Shown: positions 1 to 8,236, counted from the stretch's first letter. The stretch is 40,567 nucleotides of DNA from Alistipes sp. (GCA_017560425.1 JAFZEX010000047.1:1-40567); one strand, 5' to 3'. Notes: generated by a model from the letters alone, not told the origin. A program made the numbers and translations.

Positions 1-526
1 CCAATGCCGCTGCTGTAGGCTCGTTGATGATACGGCGAACCTTCAAGCCAGCGATCTCACCCGCCTCCTTTGTTGCCTGACGCTGCGAGTCAGAGAAGTA
101 TGCAGGCACGGTGATAACTGCCTCAGTAACCTCCTGACCGAGGTAGTCCTCAGCAGTCTTCTTCATCTTCTGAAGTGTGATAGCCGAGATCTCCTGTGGA
201 GTATACTGACGGCCGTCGATGTCTACACGTGGGGTGTTGTTGTCGCCCTTGACGATTGAATATGGTGCACGTGCGATGTCTGAGGTTACCTTGTCGTAGC
301 GCTCACCCATGAAACGCTTGATTGAGAATACTGTGCGCTTTGGGTTGGTGATTGCCTGACGCTTTGCTGGGTCGCCCACCTTGCGCTCGCCACCCTCGGT
401 GAATGCCACCACTGAAGGAGTTGTACGGTGACCCTCAGCGTTAGGGATTACCACGGGCTCGTTACCCTCCATTACTGCTACGCACGAGTTTGTTGTGCCT
501 AAGTCGATACCAATAATCTTGCTCAT
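1..526 (-). CDS. dnaK: Chaperone DnaK (Hsp70), N-terminal part only
   Basis: This is the first 175 residues of Hsp70, the ATP-driven chaperone that binds exposed hydrophobic segments of client proteins in the cytoplasm with DnaJ and GrpE. The start reads [18 protein letters not shown], the phosphate-1 motif of the Hsp70 nucleotide-binding domain. It is followed by the [14 protein letters not shown] segment, the ITVPAYF stretch and, at the window edge, the [11 protein letters not shown] motif. The gene runs off the left edge, so the rest of the ATPase domain and the substrate-binding domain are outside. The ATG is preceded on its strand by an A/T-rich leader. I see no CIRCE element and no clear TAnnTTTG box in the 220 bases upstream. 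The identification is secure. Confidence 0.97.
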   Translation of the reverse strand, partial: MSKIIGIDLGTTNSCVAVMEGNEPVVIPNAEGHRTTPSVVAFTEGGERKVGDPAKRQAITNPKRTVFSIKRFMGERYDKVTSDIARAPYSIVKGDNNTPRVDIDGRQYTPQEISAITLQKMKKTAEDYLGQEVTEAVITVPAYFSDSQRQATKEAGEIAGLKVRRIINEPTAAAL

Positions 527-747
527 AGTCTTAATTTTTTTATTTTGTTAATCTAATTTTTACACATTTTCGGTCGAACATTGTTGCGCTCGACGAGAAT
601 GCTACGAACAAATGGTATACCAAACCCCGAAAACGACAAAAAGTGACGCATATTTATATAATATATGACAAATGTGGCGTGCCAAACATATCGACGACTG
701 ACAAAATGGCAGACAATGACCCGATTTGAATATTCTCTGACACGTGG

Positions 748-925
748 TAGGGGGGGGGAGGCCGAAGGGGCCTAAGGGTAGAAAGAGGCCGAAGGGGCCT
801 AAGGGGCCGAAGGGTAGAAAGAGGCCTAAGGGTAAGAAAAAATACCCTTTAGGACCCTTTGGACTCTTCTGACCCTTAGGACTCTTCTGACCCTTTGGAC
901 CCTTCTGACCCTTCTGCCCCTGTAA
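748..925. repeat. G-rich/C-rich short repeats in inverted arms
   Basis: After a run of nine G residues (750-758) the plus strand carries several copies of GGCC(T/G)AAGGGG and AAGGGTAGAAAGAGGCC. From about 843 the complementary vocabulary appears, with repeated CCCTTTGGACTCTTCTGA-like units. The two halves can pair around the A-rich centre at 835-842. Reading frames across the region are open only because the units are multiples of three. I see no gene here. It belongs to the same class of repeat-filled spacer as 930-1075 and 6215-6577. Confidence 0.75.
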
Positions 926-929
926 TTAG

Positions 930-1075
930 CGCAAAGATAGAGAGCTTAGGGAGCTTAGGGAGATTAAGGAATTTAGGGAAATTAGGGAGAATGCCCTGCA
1001 GATCATTGTCGGCAGCGCTCTCCCTAAGCTCCCTAAACTCTCTAAATTCCCTAAACTCCCTATCTCTGCGCCCTC
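930..1075. repeat. Imperfect palindrome built of 9-bp TTAGGGA units
   Basis: The left arm (about 943-991) is built of 9-bp units of the type TTAGGGAG(N). The right arm (about 1018-1067) is built of the complementary CTCCCTAAA units, and about 30 bases separate them. The outer ends are also complementary: GCGCAAAGATAG on the left and CTATCTCTGCGCC on the right. The same ends and vocabulary recur at 6215-6332 and 6507-6577, so this is a dispersed element and not chance low complexity. Apparent ORFs through it on both strands are artefacts of the 9-base period. Confidence 0.85.
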
Positions 1076-1154
1076 GCAGTAACACCCCCACACCCCATGT
1101 TACCAAGTTACCACGTTACCATGACCGTGGGCTTTCTCAAGCGTTAGGCGAGAT

Positions 1155-1196
1155 ACAAAAAATAGGGGTATCCAACATTTTCGTTGCGATACCCCT
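1155..1196 (-). terminator. Intrinsic terminator after the FKBP gene
   Basis: The 9-bp stem AGGGGTATC (1164-1172) pairs with GATACCCCT (1188-1196) across a 15-base loop. On the minus strand the stem is followed by a run of T (complement of 1157-1162). It lies just past the stop codon of the gene ending at 1214. Confidence 0.75.
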
Positions 1197-1213
1197 GCTT
1201 GTTTTCTCTGTTA

Positions 1214-2188
1214 TTAGCGTGGATTTACGTCCAAAAGCTCTACCTTGAACTCGAGAGCTGAGCCAGGTGGAATTAGCTCACCACGCTCCTGGTCGCCATA
1301 GGCGAGCTCAGCAGGAATCCAAAGTGTAATCTGACCGCCAGCCCTCACATACTTCATGCCCTCGGTCCAACCCTTAATCGCCTGGTAAAGAGCAAATGAG
1401 ATTGACTCGCCACGCTCGTAGCTCGAGTCGAAAACCTCGCCATGGCAGTTCTTGCCCACGTAGTGCACCAACACCACGTCGCTATCCTGTGTTGGTTGTG
1501 CACCGTTGCCTACTCGGTCGATGCGGTAGAGGAGTCCCGACTCGGTCTTTATCACGCCCTCCATCTGCTCAACCTCGGCAAGCCACTCTTCGCATGCCTC
1601 CTTGTTATCGTTTAGCTTAGCCTGTGCATTAGCCTCCAACTCCTCTCTGTATGATGTGAATACCTGCTCCATCTCGTCAAGAGTGATGCAAAGAACCTTG
1701 TTGATGCTCTCAGGCTCTGGTGACTCAGCCTTAAGAGCGTCCTCCATACCCTTGTCGAAGAATGACATGTTAAGCTCCATGTCGGCGCCCTTGATGCTGG
1801 CTGCCATTGAGTGACCCAAGTAACGAGCGATATCCTCGCGCTTGAACTGCTCGTCGTAGAGCTCAGGAATAGCATCATATTGCTCATTTTCTAGTGCCTG
1901 CATATATGACATGAACTTAGTGTACTGGAACGTCTGCAACTGCTGCATCTCCTCCATAAACTCCTCGCTCTCAACGTTGCCGTTAGCAAGGAAGTCCTTG
2001 AGGCTTGCAACAACATCGCCCTTCTCGATGTTAAGCTCCTTAACGCCGAAGTTGATGTTAAGACCCATGTCGGCACCGATGCAGTAAGATAGCGAGTCGA
2101 TAAATGTCTGAGGCTGACTACCTCCGCTGAATGCCGTAGATATTGTCATGGCAACAAATGCTGCAACAACAAAAAATGCTCTCTTCAT
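1214..2188 (-). CDS. Exported FKBP-type peptidyl-prolyl cis-trans isomerase
   Basis: A 324-residue protein with an N-terminal signal peptide (basic MKR, hydrophobic core to about residue 20) that sends it to the periplasm. Residues of about 30-200 form a charged, helical FkpA/Mip-like N-terminal region. The last 110 residues are an FKBP domain, recognisable by VLVHYVGK, the F-D-S-S-Y strand, the GWTEGM helix and the LAYGDQERG...IPPGSALEF segment. The family catalyses proline isomerisation and acts as a folding helper in the envelope. It starts 18 bases after the stop of the YggS-like gene, so the two are probably co-transcribed. The ATG is the only sensible start because it begins the signal peptide. 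Confidence 0.92.
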   Translation of the reverse strand: MKRAFFVVAAFVAMTISTAFSGGSQPQTFIDSLSYCIGADMGLNINFGVKELNIEKGDVVASLKDFLANGNVESEEFMEEMQQLQTFQYTKFMSYMQALENEQYDAIPELYDEQFKREDIARYLGHSMAASIKGADMELNMSFFDKGMEDALKAESPEPESINKVLCITLDEMEQVFTSYREELEANAQAKLNDNKEACEEWLAEVEQMEGVIKTESGLLYRIDRVGNGAQPTQDSDVVLVHYVGKNCHGEVFDSSYERGESISFALYQAIKGWTEGMKYVRAGGQITLWIPAELAYGDQERGELIPPGSALEFKVELLDVNPR

Positions 2189-2206
2189 ATTATTTAGGTT
2201 TTACGG

Positions 2207-2866
2207 TTAATACTCTCTTTGTCCAAATATCGCTGTGCCTATGCGCACCATTGTCGAGCCATACTCAAGGGCAATGGGGTAGTCGTCCGACATGCCTATC
2301 GAGAGGGTGTCGAACTCGTTGCCGAAGGTTGGCTTGAGCTCCTCGAAAATCGCTCTAATGCGCTCAAAGTCACTGCGAACGATAGCCTCGTCGTCGGTGT
2401 TCGATGCTATGGTCATCACGCCACGCACCCTCACATGCTCCATCGCCTGAAGCTTGCCCGTTGCGAGATAAGTGTCGAGCTCCTCCTTTGCCCAGCCCGA
2501 CTTTGTATCCTCCTGCGCCACGTGCACCTCGAGCAAGATATCTATGATGCGGTTGTGCTTCGCCGCCTGCTTCTCAATCTCCTCTATTAATCGCTCCGAG
2601 TCTACCGACGCAATCATCGACACAAATGATGCAATCATCTTGACCTTGTTTGTTTGGAGGTGGCCTATCATAGACCACTCGATGTCTGTAGGAAGCTCGG
2701 CGTGCTTTGCTGCCATCTCCTGAGGACGGCTCTCGCCAAATATTCGCTGACCAGCATCATATGCCTCTTGTAGTCGCTCCACAGGGTGAAACTTCGACAC
2801 CGCCACAAGCTTAACGCCCTCGGGGAGTGTCGCCTTAATTCTATCTAAACGCTCTTTGATACTCAT
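2207..2866 (-). CDS. YggS/PROSC-family PLP homeostasis protein
   Basis: A 219-residue cytoplasmic protein of the alanine-racemase-like YggS family, which binds pyridoxal phosphate and buffers vitamin B6 pools. The lysine that holds the cofactor is in KLVAVSKFHP. The family motifs FGESRPQE, WSMIGHLQTNK and, near the end, SIGMSDDYPIALEYGSTMVRIG are all present. A longer frame opens at a TTG (2890), but that codon lies inside the promoter -7 box, so I take the ATG at 2866 (MSIKERLDRI). The length fits the family. It heads a two-gene unit with the FKBP isomerase. Confidence 0.93.
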   Translation of the reverse strand: MSIKERLDRIKATLPEGVKLVAVSKFHPVERLQEAYDAGQRIFGESRPQEMAAKHAELPTDIEWSMIGHLQTNKVKMIASFVSMIASVDSERLIEEIEKQAAKHNRIIDILLEVHVAQEDTKSGWAKEELDTYLATGKLQAMEHVRVRGVMTIASNTDDEAIVRSDFERIRAIFEELKPTFGNEFDTLSIGMSDDYPIALEYGSTMVRIGTAIFGQREY

Positions 2867-2887
2867 TATCGTCGATTTTATTTTCCA

Positions 2888-2895
2888 CAAAGTTA
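2888..2895 (-). promoter_or_regulatory. Promoter -7 box for the YggS-FKBP unit
   Basis: The plus-strand CAAAGTTA reads TAACTTTG on the minus strand, an exact match to the Bacteroidetes TAnnTTTG box, 22 bases upstream of the ATG at 2866. Confidence 0.7.
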
Positions 2896-2937
2896 TAAAT
2901 TATTGGTGACGATGACAACTTATTCGAAATAAATTTG

Positions 2938-2945
2938 TATCTTTG
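2938..2945 (+). promoter_or_regulatory. Promoter -7 box for the dipeptidase gene
   Basis: TATCTTTG matches TAnnTTTG, 73 bases upstream of the start at 3019. It is divergent from the YggS promoter about 45 bases away. No clear -33 TTTG is visible at the usual spacing. Confidence 0.65.
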
Positions 2946-3018
2946 AAGGATTTTATGAATTAACGTAGACGATAATAGTCTAATAACATAAATATTAATT
3001 ATAACCTAAAACCTAAGT

Positions 3019-4647
3019 ATGAAACGTATTTTTAAGCTTGTTGCCCTTGTGGGCGCATTCATCGGCTCCGTTCAGATGGCTGATGCTTGCACAAACTTTA
3101 TCGTTACACGTGGCGCTTCTGCCGATGGCTCAAACATGGTGACCTACGCTGCCGACTCTCACGGCTTGTATGGTGCGTTGTATAGCTATGTTCCTGGTGC
3201 GTTCACCCCTATGATGGACGTAACCGAGTGGGACACAGGTCGTTACCTTGGTCAGATTGCTCAGGCACAGACCACCTACCGCACATTGGGTAACTCTAAC
3301 GAGCACTCATTGTTCATCACCGAGACAACATTTGGTGGCCGTCCCGAGTTGGAGGATCCTAAGGGTGGCATCGACTACGGCTCACTTATCTACATCACCT
3401 TGCAGCGTGCTAAGACTGCTCGTGAGGCTATCAGCATCATCGTTGATTTGGCTAACACCTACGGCTACGCATCTTCAGGCGAGTCGTTCTCTATCGTAGA
3501 TCAGCAGGAGGCATGGATCATGGAGCTTATCGGCAAGGGCCCTGAGCATAAGGGTATCGTGTGGGTTGCTCGCCGCATTCCTGATGGCTATGTATCGGCT
3601 CACGCCAACCAGGCACGCATCACAACATTCCCATGGAAGGACAAGGAGAACTGCCTCTACTCTAAGGACGTAGCTAAGTTCGCACGTGAGAAGGGCTGGT
3701 TTACAGGTAAGGATGCCGACTTCAGCTTTGCTGATGCTTATGCTCCACTCGATTTCGGCGCTATGCGTGGCTGCGAGGCTCGTGTATGGGCTTTCTTCCG
3801 CACCGTGGCTGACGACATGGATCAGTACGAGGACTACGCTATGGGTCACAACCCAGCTAACCGCATGCCTTTGTGGGTTAAGCCTACCGAGAAGATCACT
3901 GTTAAGACCTTGATGGACTGCATGCGTGACCACTACGAGGGTACTAAGATGGATATGACCACTGACATTGGCGCTGGTGGCGAGGAGTGCCCTTATCGTT
4001 GGCGTCCTATGTACTTCACCGTTGATGGCGTGGAGTACTGCAACGAGCGTGCTACAGCTACTCAGCAGACAGGCTTTTGGTTGGTAGGTCAGGCACGTCC
4101 TGAGAAGGTGGGTATCTTGTGGTTCGGTACCGACGATGCTGCAACATCACCACTTACACCTATCTACGTAAACTCTACTGAGGTTCCTGAGTGCTTGCGT
4201 GAGGGCAATGGCTCAATGCTCGAGTACTCCGACACTGCTATGTTCTGGATCACTAACCGCATCGCTCAGTTTGCCTACTTGCGCTATAATATTATAGGTA
4301 AGCACGTGCGTTCAGAGGTTGATGCATGGGAGAACGAGATGATTGCCCGTGTTGATGACATCGACGCTAAGATTGCTGCTGCCGAGTGCGCTTGCGAGCA
4401 GGCTAAGATTGCTACCGAGTTCTCAGTATCTTCGGCTCAGACATTGTTCCAGAAGTGGGCGAACCTCGATAAGTATCTCATGGTTAAGTATATCGACGGC
4501 AATGTCAAGGGTGAGGACGAGAAGGGCTTCATCGACAATGGCAACGGCAAGGATATCCCTGGCAAGATCTCGCAGCCAGGCTACACCGAGCGTTGGAAGC
4601 GTGCCGTAGCTGCCGACAAGGGCGATGTGTTGAAGGTTGTTAAGTAA
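3019..4647 (+). CDS. C69-family dipeptidase, exported
   Basis: A 542-residue Ntn-hydrolase of peptidase family C69 (U34, PepD-like). A signal peptide covers residues 1-23 (ends MADA) and is followed directly by Cys24 in CTNFIVTRGAS. In this family the Cys exposed at the new N-terminus is the nucleophile, so here signal cleavage would also be activation. Downstream are the DGSNMVTYAADSH segment and the EAWIMELIGKGPEH segment typical of the family. It probably releases amino acids from dipeptides in the periplasm. The stop overlaps the upstream region of the lipoamide dehydrogenase gene with no terminator between, so the two may be co-transcribed although functionally unrelated. Confidence 0.93.
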   Translation: MKRIFKLVALVGAFIGSVQMADACTNFIVTRGASADGSNMVTYAADSHGLYGALYSYVPGAFTPMMDVTEWDTGRYLGQIAQAQTTYRTLGNSNEHSLFITETTFGGRPELEDPKGGIDYGSLIYITLQRAKTAREAISIIVDLANTYGYASSGESFSIVDQQEAWIMELIGKGPEHKGIVWVARRIPDGYVSAHANQARITTFPWKDKENCLYSKDVAKFAREKGWFTGKDADFSFADAYAPLDFGAMRGCEARVWAFFRTVADDMDQYEDYAMGHNPANRMPLWVKPTEKITVKTLMDCMRDHYEGTKMDMTTDIGAGGEECPYRWRPMYFTVDGVEYCNERATATQQTGFWLVGQARPEKVGILWFGTDDAATSPLTPIYVNSTEVPECLREGNGSMLEYSDTAMFWITNRIAQFAYLRYNIIGKHVRSEVDAWENEMIARVDDIDAKIAAAECACEQAKIATEFSVSSAQTLFQKWANLDKYLMVKYIDGNVKGEDEKGFIDNGNGKDIPGKISQPGYTERWKRAVAADKGDVLKVVK

Positions 4648-4657
4648 TCGAACCCTA

Positions 4658-6052
4658 ATGCCTAAGACTACTATGGAAAGATACGATATTATAGTTATTG
4701 GCTCGGGCCCTGGTGGCTATGTTGCTGCTATCCGTGCTGCGCAGTGTGGCAAGCGTGTTGCTATCGTCGAGAAGGCTGATGCTGGTGGCGTATGCCTTAA
4801 TTGGGGTTGTATACCTACCAAGGCTCTCGTGCGCTCGGCACAGGTATTCGCCGACTGCAAGGCTGCCGCTACGTTTGGCGTAGATATCGAGGGCGAGGTA
4901 AAGCCTAATTGGACAAAGATGGTGGAGCGTGAGCGCATGGTGGCAACAACCATGAACAAGGGCGTTCAGTTCCTCCTCAAGAAGAATAACATCGACCTTA
5001 TCGCTGGCTTCGGTCGCCTCAAGGCTGCCGATGTTGTCGAGGTTGAGGGCGTTGATTACCAGGCCGACAACATCATCTTGGCAACAGGTGCACGCCCACG
5101 TGTGATGCCCTTCATGCCTATCGACGGCAAGCACATCATCTCCTCGAAGGAGGCTTTGGTGTTGCCCGAGCTACCCGAGAGCATGGTTGTTGTGGGCTCG
5201 GGCGCTATCGGCTCGGAGTTCGCCTACATCTACGCTACTATGGGCGTTAAGGTCACCATCGTCGAGTATATGCCTCAGATCATGCCTCTCGAGGACGAGG
5301 ATACTGCCAAGGCTATGGAGCGTGCCTTTAGAAAGCTACGTGCTACGGTGATGACCTCTACTACCGTGAAGCAGGTTACCGTGCGTGAGGACGGCAAGTG
5401 CGACGTGGAGATCGAGGGCAAGAAGGGCGCTCAGACGCTCGAGGCTGACATCGTCTTGTCGGCTGTGGGCATCAAGTCAAACATCGAGAATATGGGCCTC
5501 GAGGAGCTCGGCATCGCTATCGAGCGTGATAAGATTAAGGTTGATGAGCACTTCAAGACAACGGTTGATGGCGTATATGCTATCGGCGACATCGTGGCTA
5601 CGCCAGCTCTTGCACACGTGGCATCGGCTGAGGCTATCCACTGCGTTGAGCATATCTGTGGCCTAAACCCTGAGCCTATCGACTACTCGACAATCCCATC
5701 GTGCATCTTCACATCGCCTGAGGTTGCGTCAGTGGGTATGACCGAGGCGCAGGTTAAGGCACAGGGCATCGAGTATAAGGTGGGTAAGTTCCCATACACA
5801 GCATCGGGCAAGGCTACGGCTGCGGGCGAGCGTGATGGCTTCGTGAAGCTCATCTTCGACGCTGAGGAGAAGTTGCTTGGCGCTCACTTTGTGGGTCACA
5901 ACGTCACCGAGATGATTGGCGAGCCTACACTTGCTAAGGTGTTGGGTGTCAATGCTCACCGCATAGCACGCACTATCCATGCTCACCCATCTATGCACGA
6001 GGCAGTGATGGAGGCGGCAGAAGACGCTCTCGGCTGCGCTATCCACATGTAA
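4658..6052 (+). CDS. lpdA: Dihydrolipoyl dehydrogenase (E3)
   Basis: A flavoprotein disulfide reductase of about 464 residues that reoxidises dihydrolipoamide with NAD+ for 2-oxoacid dehydrogenase complexes or the glycine cleavage system. The FAD-binding IIVIGSGPGGYVAA is near the N-terminus. The redox-active cysteines Cys46 and Cys51 lie in GGVCLNWGCIPTKAL. The NAD-binding GSGAIGSEFA comes mid-protein, then the second FAD motif VYAIGDIV, and the catalytic His is in IHAHPSMHEAV. The frame opens at a TTG (4637) inside the previous gene; ATG codons at 4658 and 4673 are better starts, and the latter gives the common MERYDIIVIG beginning. Confidence 0.93.
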   Translation: MPKTTMERYDIIVIGSGPGGYVAAIRAAQCGKRVAIVEKADAGGVCLNWGCIPTKALVRSAQVFADCKAAATFGVDIEGEVKPNWTKMVERERMVATTMNKGVQFLLKKNNIDLIAGFGRLKAADVVEVEGVDYQADNIILATGARPRVMPFMPIDGKHIISSKEALVLPELPESMVVVGSGAIGSEFAYIYATMGVKVTIVEYMPQIMPLEDEDTAKAMERAFRKLRATVMTSTTVKQVTVREDGKCDVEIEGKKGAQTLEADIVLSAVGIKSNIENMGLEELGIAIERDKIKVDEHFKTTVDGVYAIGDIVATPALAHVASAEAIHCVEHICGLNPEPIDYSTIPSCIFTSPEVASVGMTEAQVKAQGIEYKVGKFPYTASGKATAAGERDGFVKLIFDAEEKLLGAHFVGHNVTEMIGEPTLAKVLGVNAHRIARTIHAHPSMHEAVMEAAEDALGCAIHM

Positions 6053-6087
6053 TTTGTTGTGATAAGGGGTCGATTGCGGCCCCTAAC

Positions 6088-6141
6088 AAAAAATGCCACC
6101 AATGGGACGTACATCAAGTACTACCCATCGGTGGCATTTTT
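6088..6141 (+). terminator. Strong intrinsic terminator after lpdA
   Basis: A long hairpin pairs AAAAATGCCACC plus ATGGG and GTAC (left) with GTAC, CCCAT and GGTGGCATTTTT (right) around the loop ATCAA. The right arm ends in TTTTT. The A-rich left flank would let it work in both directions. Confidence 0.85.
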
Positions 6142-6160
6142 GCCGAGTGTAGCACTCGGC
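6142..6160. repeat. Perfect 8-bp hairpin directly after the terminator
   Basis: GCCGAGTG (6142-6149), the loop TAG, and CACTCGGC (6153-6160) form a perfect short stem that abuts the terminator. It has no T-tract, so its role is unknown. Confidence 0.7.
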
Positions 6161-6214
6161 ACCCTTCTAACAACAAATTAGGTCGTGGTGCTTAGTGATG
6201 GGGGCAGGGGCAAA

Positions 6215-6332
6215 GCGCAGAGAGAGAATTTAGGGAAATTAGGGAGTATAGTGAATTTAGGGATAGTTTGTGATGATAGCGCCCTCCCTAAACTCTCTAA
6301 ATTCCCTAAACTCTCTAAGCTCCCTATCTTTG
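6215..6332. repeat. Second copy of the 9-bp-unit palindromic element
   Basis: It begins GCGCAGAGAGAG, continues with TTTAGGGA/ATTAGGGAG units, has a centre with GATGATAGCGCC, and then runs as CTCCCTAAA-type units to the end CTATCTTTGCGCC. The end sequences match those of the element at 930-1075. Both arms are shorter on the left side here, so the palindrome is asymmetric. No gene is present. Confidence 0.85.
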
Positions 6333-6349
6333 CGCCAAAGCTCGATGAG

Positions 6350-6490
6350 GCTTGAGGACCTTAAGACCTTAAGACCTTAGGATCTTAGGACCATTAAGAT
6401 GGTCACGGACAAATGTCCTAAATGTCCTAAATGTCCTAAAGGTCCTAAATGTCCTAAAGGTCTTAATCCTAATGGTCCTAATGGTCCTAA
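6350..6490. repeat. Tandem 9-bp AAATGTCCT repeats with inverted partner arm
   Basis: The left part has AGGACCTTAAGACCTTAAG-type units. The right part (from about 6410) has tandem AAATGTCCT, AAAGGTCCT and AATGGTCCT units, mostly in a 9-bp register, and ends in TCCTAATCCTC. The halves are roughly complementary. The vocabulary differs from the flanking CTCCCTAAA elements, but the CCTAA core and the 9-bp period are shared. Confidence 0.8.
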
Positions 6491-6506
6491 TCCTCTAACT
6501 AATTAA

Positions 6507-6577
6507 TAACTGTCGATAGCGCTCCTCCCTAAACTCCCTAAACTCCCTAATCTCCTTAAACTCCCTATCTCTGCGCC
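6507..6577. repeat. Half copy of the palindromic element (right arm only)
   Basis: CGATAGCGCTC is followed by CTCCCTAAA-type units and the terminal CTATCTCTGCGCC. It matches the centre and right arm of the elements at 930-1075 and 6215-6332. A left arm is missing. Confidence 0.8.
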
Positions 6578-6629
6578 TCATTTCTCCCTACTAATTCCCC
6601 TCTTCTTTCTCCCTTTCCACTTTTTTTCT

Positions 6630-6637
6630 TATCTTTG
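6630..6637 (+). promoter_or_regulatory. Promoter -7 box for truA
   Basis: TATCTTTG matches TAnnTTTG, 19 bases before the truA ATG, so the leader would be very short (roughly a dozen bases). Confidence 0.7.
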
Positions 6638-6656
6638 TGCGATAATTCAGTTTTCT

Positions 6657-7385
6657 ATGCGCTACTTTATCGAACTACAATACGACGGTGCTGCATACTG
6701 CGGTTGGCAGCGTCAGCCCGATGCCGTAACGGTGCAGGGCATGATCGAAGATAAGCTCTCGATGCTGCGTCGCACGCCCACCGAGATTGTGGGTGCTGGA
6801 CGTACCGACACGGGCGTTAATGCCTCGTTCTATGTGGCGCATTTCGATAGCGACACCCAGGTCGATTGCCACCAGCTGCGCTACAAACTTAACAAGGTGT
6901 TGCCCGACGACATCGCCATCATTCGCATCTACGAGGTGGAGGCCGAGAAGCACGCTCGCTTCGATGCCCGTGAGCGTGAATATACCTACTTTCTCACGGC
7001 GCACAAAGCCCCATTTCGCCGCTTCTCGGCATGGCATTTTGCTGTCGATTTAGATGTTGCAAAGATGAATGAGGCGGCGAGTAAACTCCTTGAGTATGAG
7101 GACTTCACGTCGTTTGCGAAGCTCAACTCAAACAACAAGACAAACATCTGTCACATCACTCACGCCGAGTGGGTTGAGGAGGCCGACGGAACGCTACGTT
7201 TCACCATTCGTGCCGACAGATTTTTGCGCAACATGGTGCGTGCCATCGTGGGTACTTTGGTCGATGTGGGTCGTGGTCGCTACACGGTCGAGGAGTTCGA
7301 GGAGATTATAACCTCGAAGGATCTCAGTCGCTCGAGCGCCGGTGCTCCCGCCTGCGGCCTGTTCCTCTCCAACGTGCAATATTAG
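6657..7385 (+). CDS. truA: tRNA pseudouridine(38-40) synthase TruA
   Basis: A 242-residue enzyme that converts uridines 38-40 of tRNA anticodon arms to pseudouridine. The start RYFIELQYDGAAYCGWQRQ, the catalytic-Asp motif VGAGRTDTGVNA, the YTYFL strand and the FLRNMVRAIVGTLVDVG segment are the family signatures in order. Length is normal. The gene stands alone between a repeat-filled spacer and a strong terminator. Confidence 0.96.
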   Translation: MRYFIELQYDGAAYCGWQRQPDAVTVQGMIEDKLSMLRRTPTEIVGAGRTDTGVNASFYVAHFDSDTQVDCHQLRYKLNKVLPDDIAIIRIYEVEAEKHARFDAREREYTYFLTAHKAPFRRFSAWHFAVDLDVAKMNEAASKLLEYEDFTSFAKLNSNNKTNICHITHAEWVEEADGTLRFTIRADRFLRNMVRAIVGTLVDVGRGRYTVEEFEEIITSKDLSRSSAGAPACGLFLSNVQY

Positions 7386-7401
7386 CAGTGTTAAATATCG
7401 T

Positions 7402-7440
7402 AAAACGCCCTATCGAAACCTAAAGTCGATAGGGCGTTTT
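7402..7440 (+). terminator. Intrinsic terminator after truA
   Basis: A 15-bp perfect stem AAAACGCCCTATCGA / TCGATAGGGCGTTTT encloses a 9-base loop. The right arm ends in TTTTGTT. The structure is symmetric and could act bidirectionally. Confidence 0.9.
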
Positions 7441-7485
7441 GTTATTTATTTTATTTCAGGTGTTAAATAATATAAAATTATTTAC

Positions 7486-7493
7486 TATCTTTG
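7486..7493 (+). promoter_or_regulatory. Promoter -7 box for the dapB operon
   Basis: TATCTTTG lies 32 bases before the dapB ATG, preceded by an A/T-rich stretch. It is the only good match between the truA terminator and dapB. Confidence 0.75.
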
Positions 7494-7525
7494 CACACTT
7501 AGCAAATTAAATAAAAATATCATAT

Positions 7526-8236
7526 ATGAATTGTGCAATTATTGGCCATGGTAAGATGGGCCGTGAGATTGAGCGTATTTTGGCAGAGCGTGGTCATAAG
7601 GTGGTGCTTGTTATCGACGAGAACAACGCCGCAGAGCTTACTGCCGAGAACCTCGAGGGCGTAGACGTAGCCTTCGAGTTTACAACTCCTGATACAGCAG
7701 CAAAGAATGTGCGCACCGTGCTTGAGGCGGGTCGCCGTGTGGTGTGTGGCACTACGGGCTGGCTTAAGGAGCTTAAGGATATGGAGGCTTTGGCCGTGGA
7801 GCGTGGTGGTGCGTTGTTCTACGCCTCGAACTTCTCTATTGGCGTGAACATCATGTTTCAGATCAACCGCCGCTTGGCAGAGCTGATGAACCCACACTCG
7901 GAGTACAACGTGCGCATCGAGGAGACCCACCACATGTGGAAGAAGGACTCGCCAAGTGGTACAGCCATTACGCTTGCTGAGGGCATCATCGAGGGCATGG
8001 AGCGTAAGTCGTCGTGGGTGAACAACCGCAAGGGCAAGGCTAACGAGATCGAGATTGAGTCGCACCGCGAGGGCATGGTGCCAGGTATCCACACCATCAC
8101 CTATACTGCTGCCGACGACGTGTTGACACTCAAGCACAACATCGTAAACCGTCGTGCCTTGGCTCTTGGTGCAGTTGTTGCGGGCGAGTATTTGCAGGAT
8201 AAGCAGGGTGTACACACTATGGACAACCTACTATAA
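7526..8236 (+). CDS. dapB: 4-hydroxy-tetrahydrodipicolinate reductase
   Basis: A 236-residue enzyme of the diaminopimelate/lysine pathway that reduces 4-hydroxy-tetrahydrodipicolinate with NAD(P)H. The nucleotide-binding CAIIGHGKMGREIE opens the Rossmann fold. The catalytic His pair and substrate loop are in EETHHMWKKDSPSGTA. The GTTGW and SNFSIGVN motifs are present. It leads the group dapB-lepB-yigZ-uvrA-M16 protease, and lepB follows after 21 bases. Confidence 0.95.
   Translation: MNCAIIGHGKMGREIERILAERGHKVVLVIDENNAAELTAENLEGVDVAFEFTTPDTAAKNVRTVLEAGRRVVCGTTGWLKELKDMEALAVERGGALFYASNFSIGVNIMFQINRRLAELMNPHSEYNVRIEETHHMWKKDSPSGTAITLAEGIIEGMERKSSWVNNRKGKANEIEIESHREGMVPGIHTITYTAADDVLTLKHNIVNRRALALGAVVAGEYLQDKQGVHTMDNLL

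Noticed and set aside
876-1248. Open frames on both strands with repeated Glu-Phe-Arg or Leu-Ser-Asn units
   Set aside because: They arise because the DNA repeat period (9 bases) is a multiple of three; both strands and several frames are open, and neither product has a normal protein composition.
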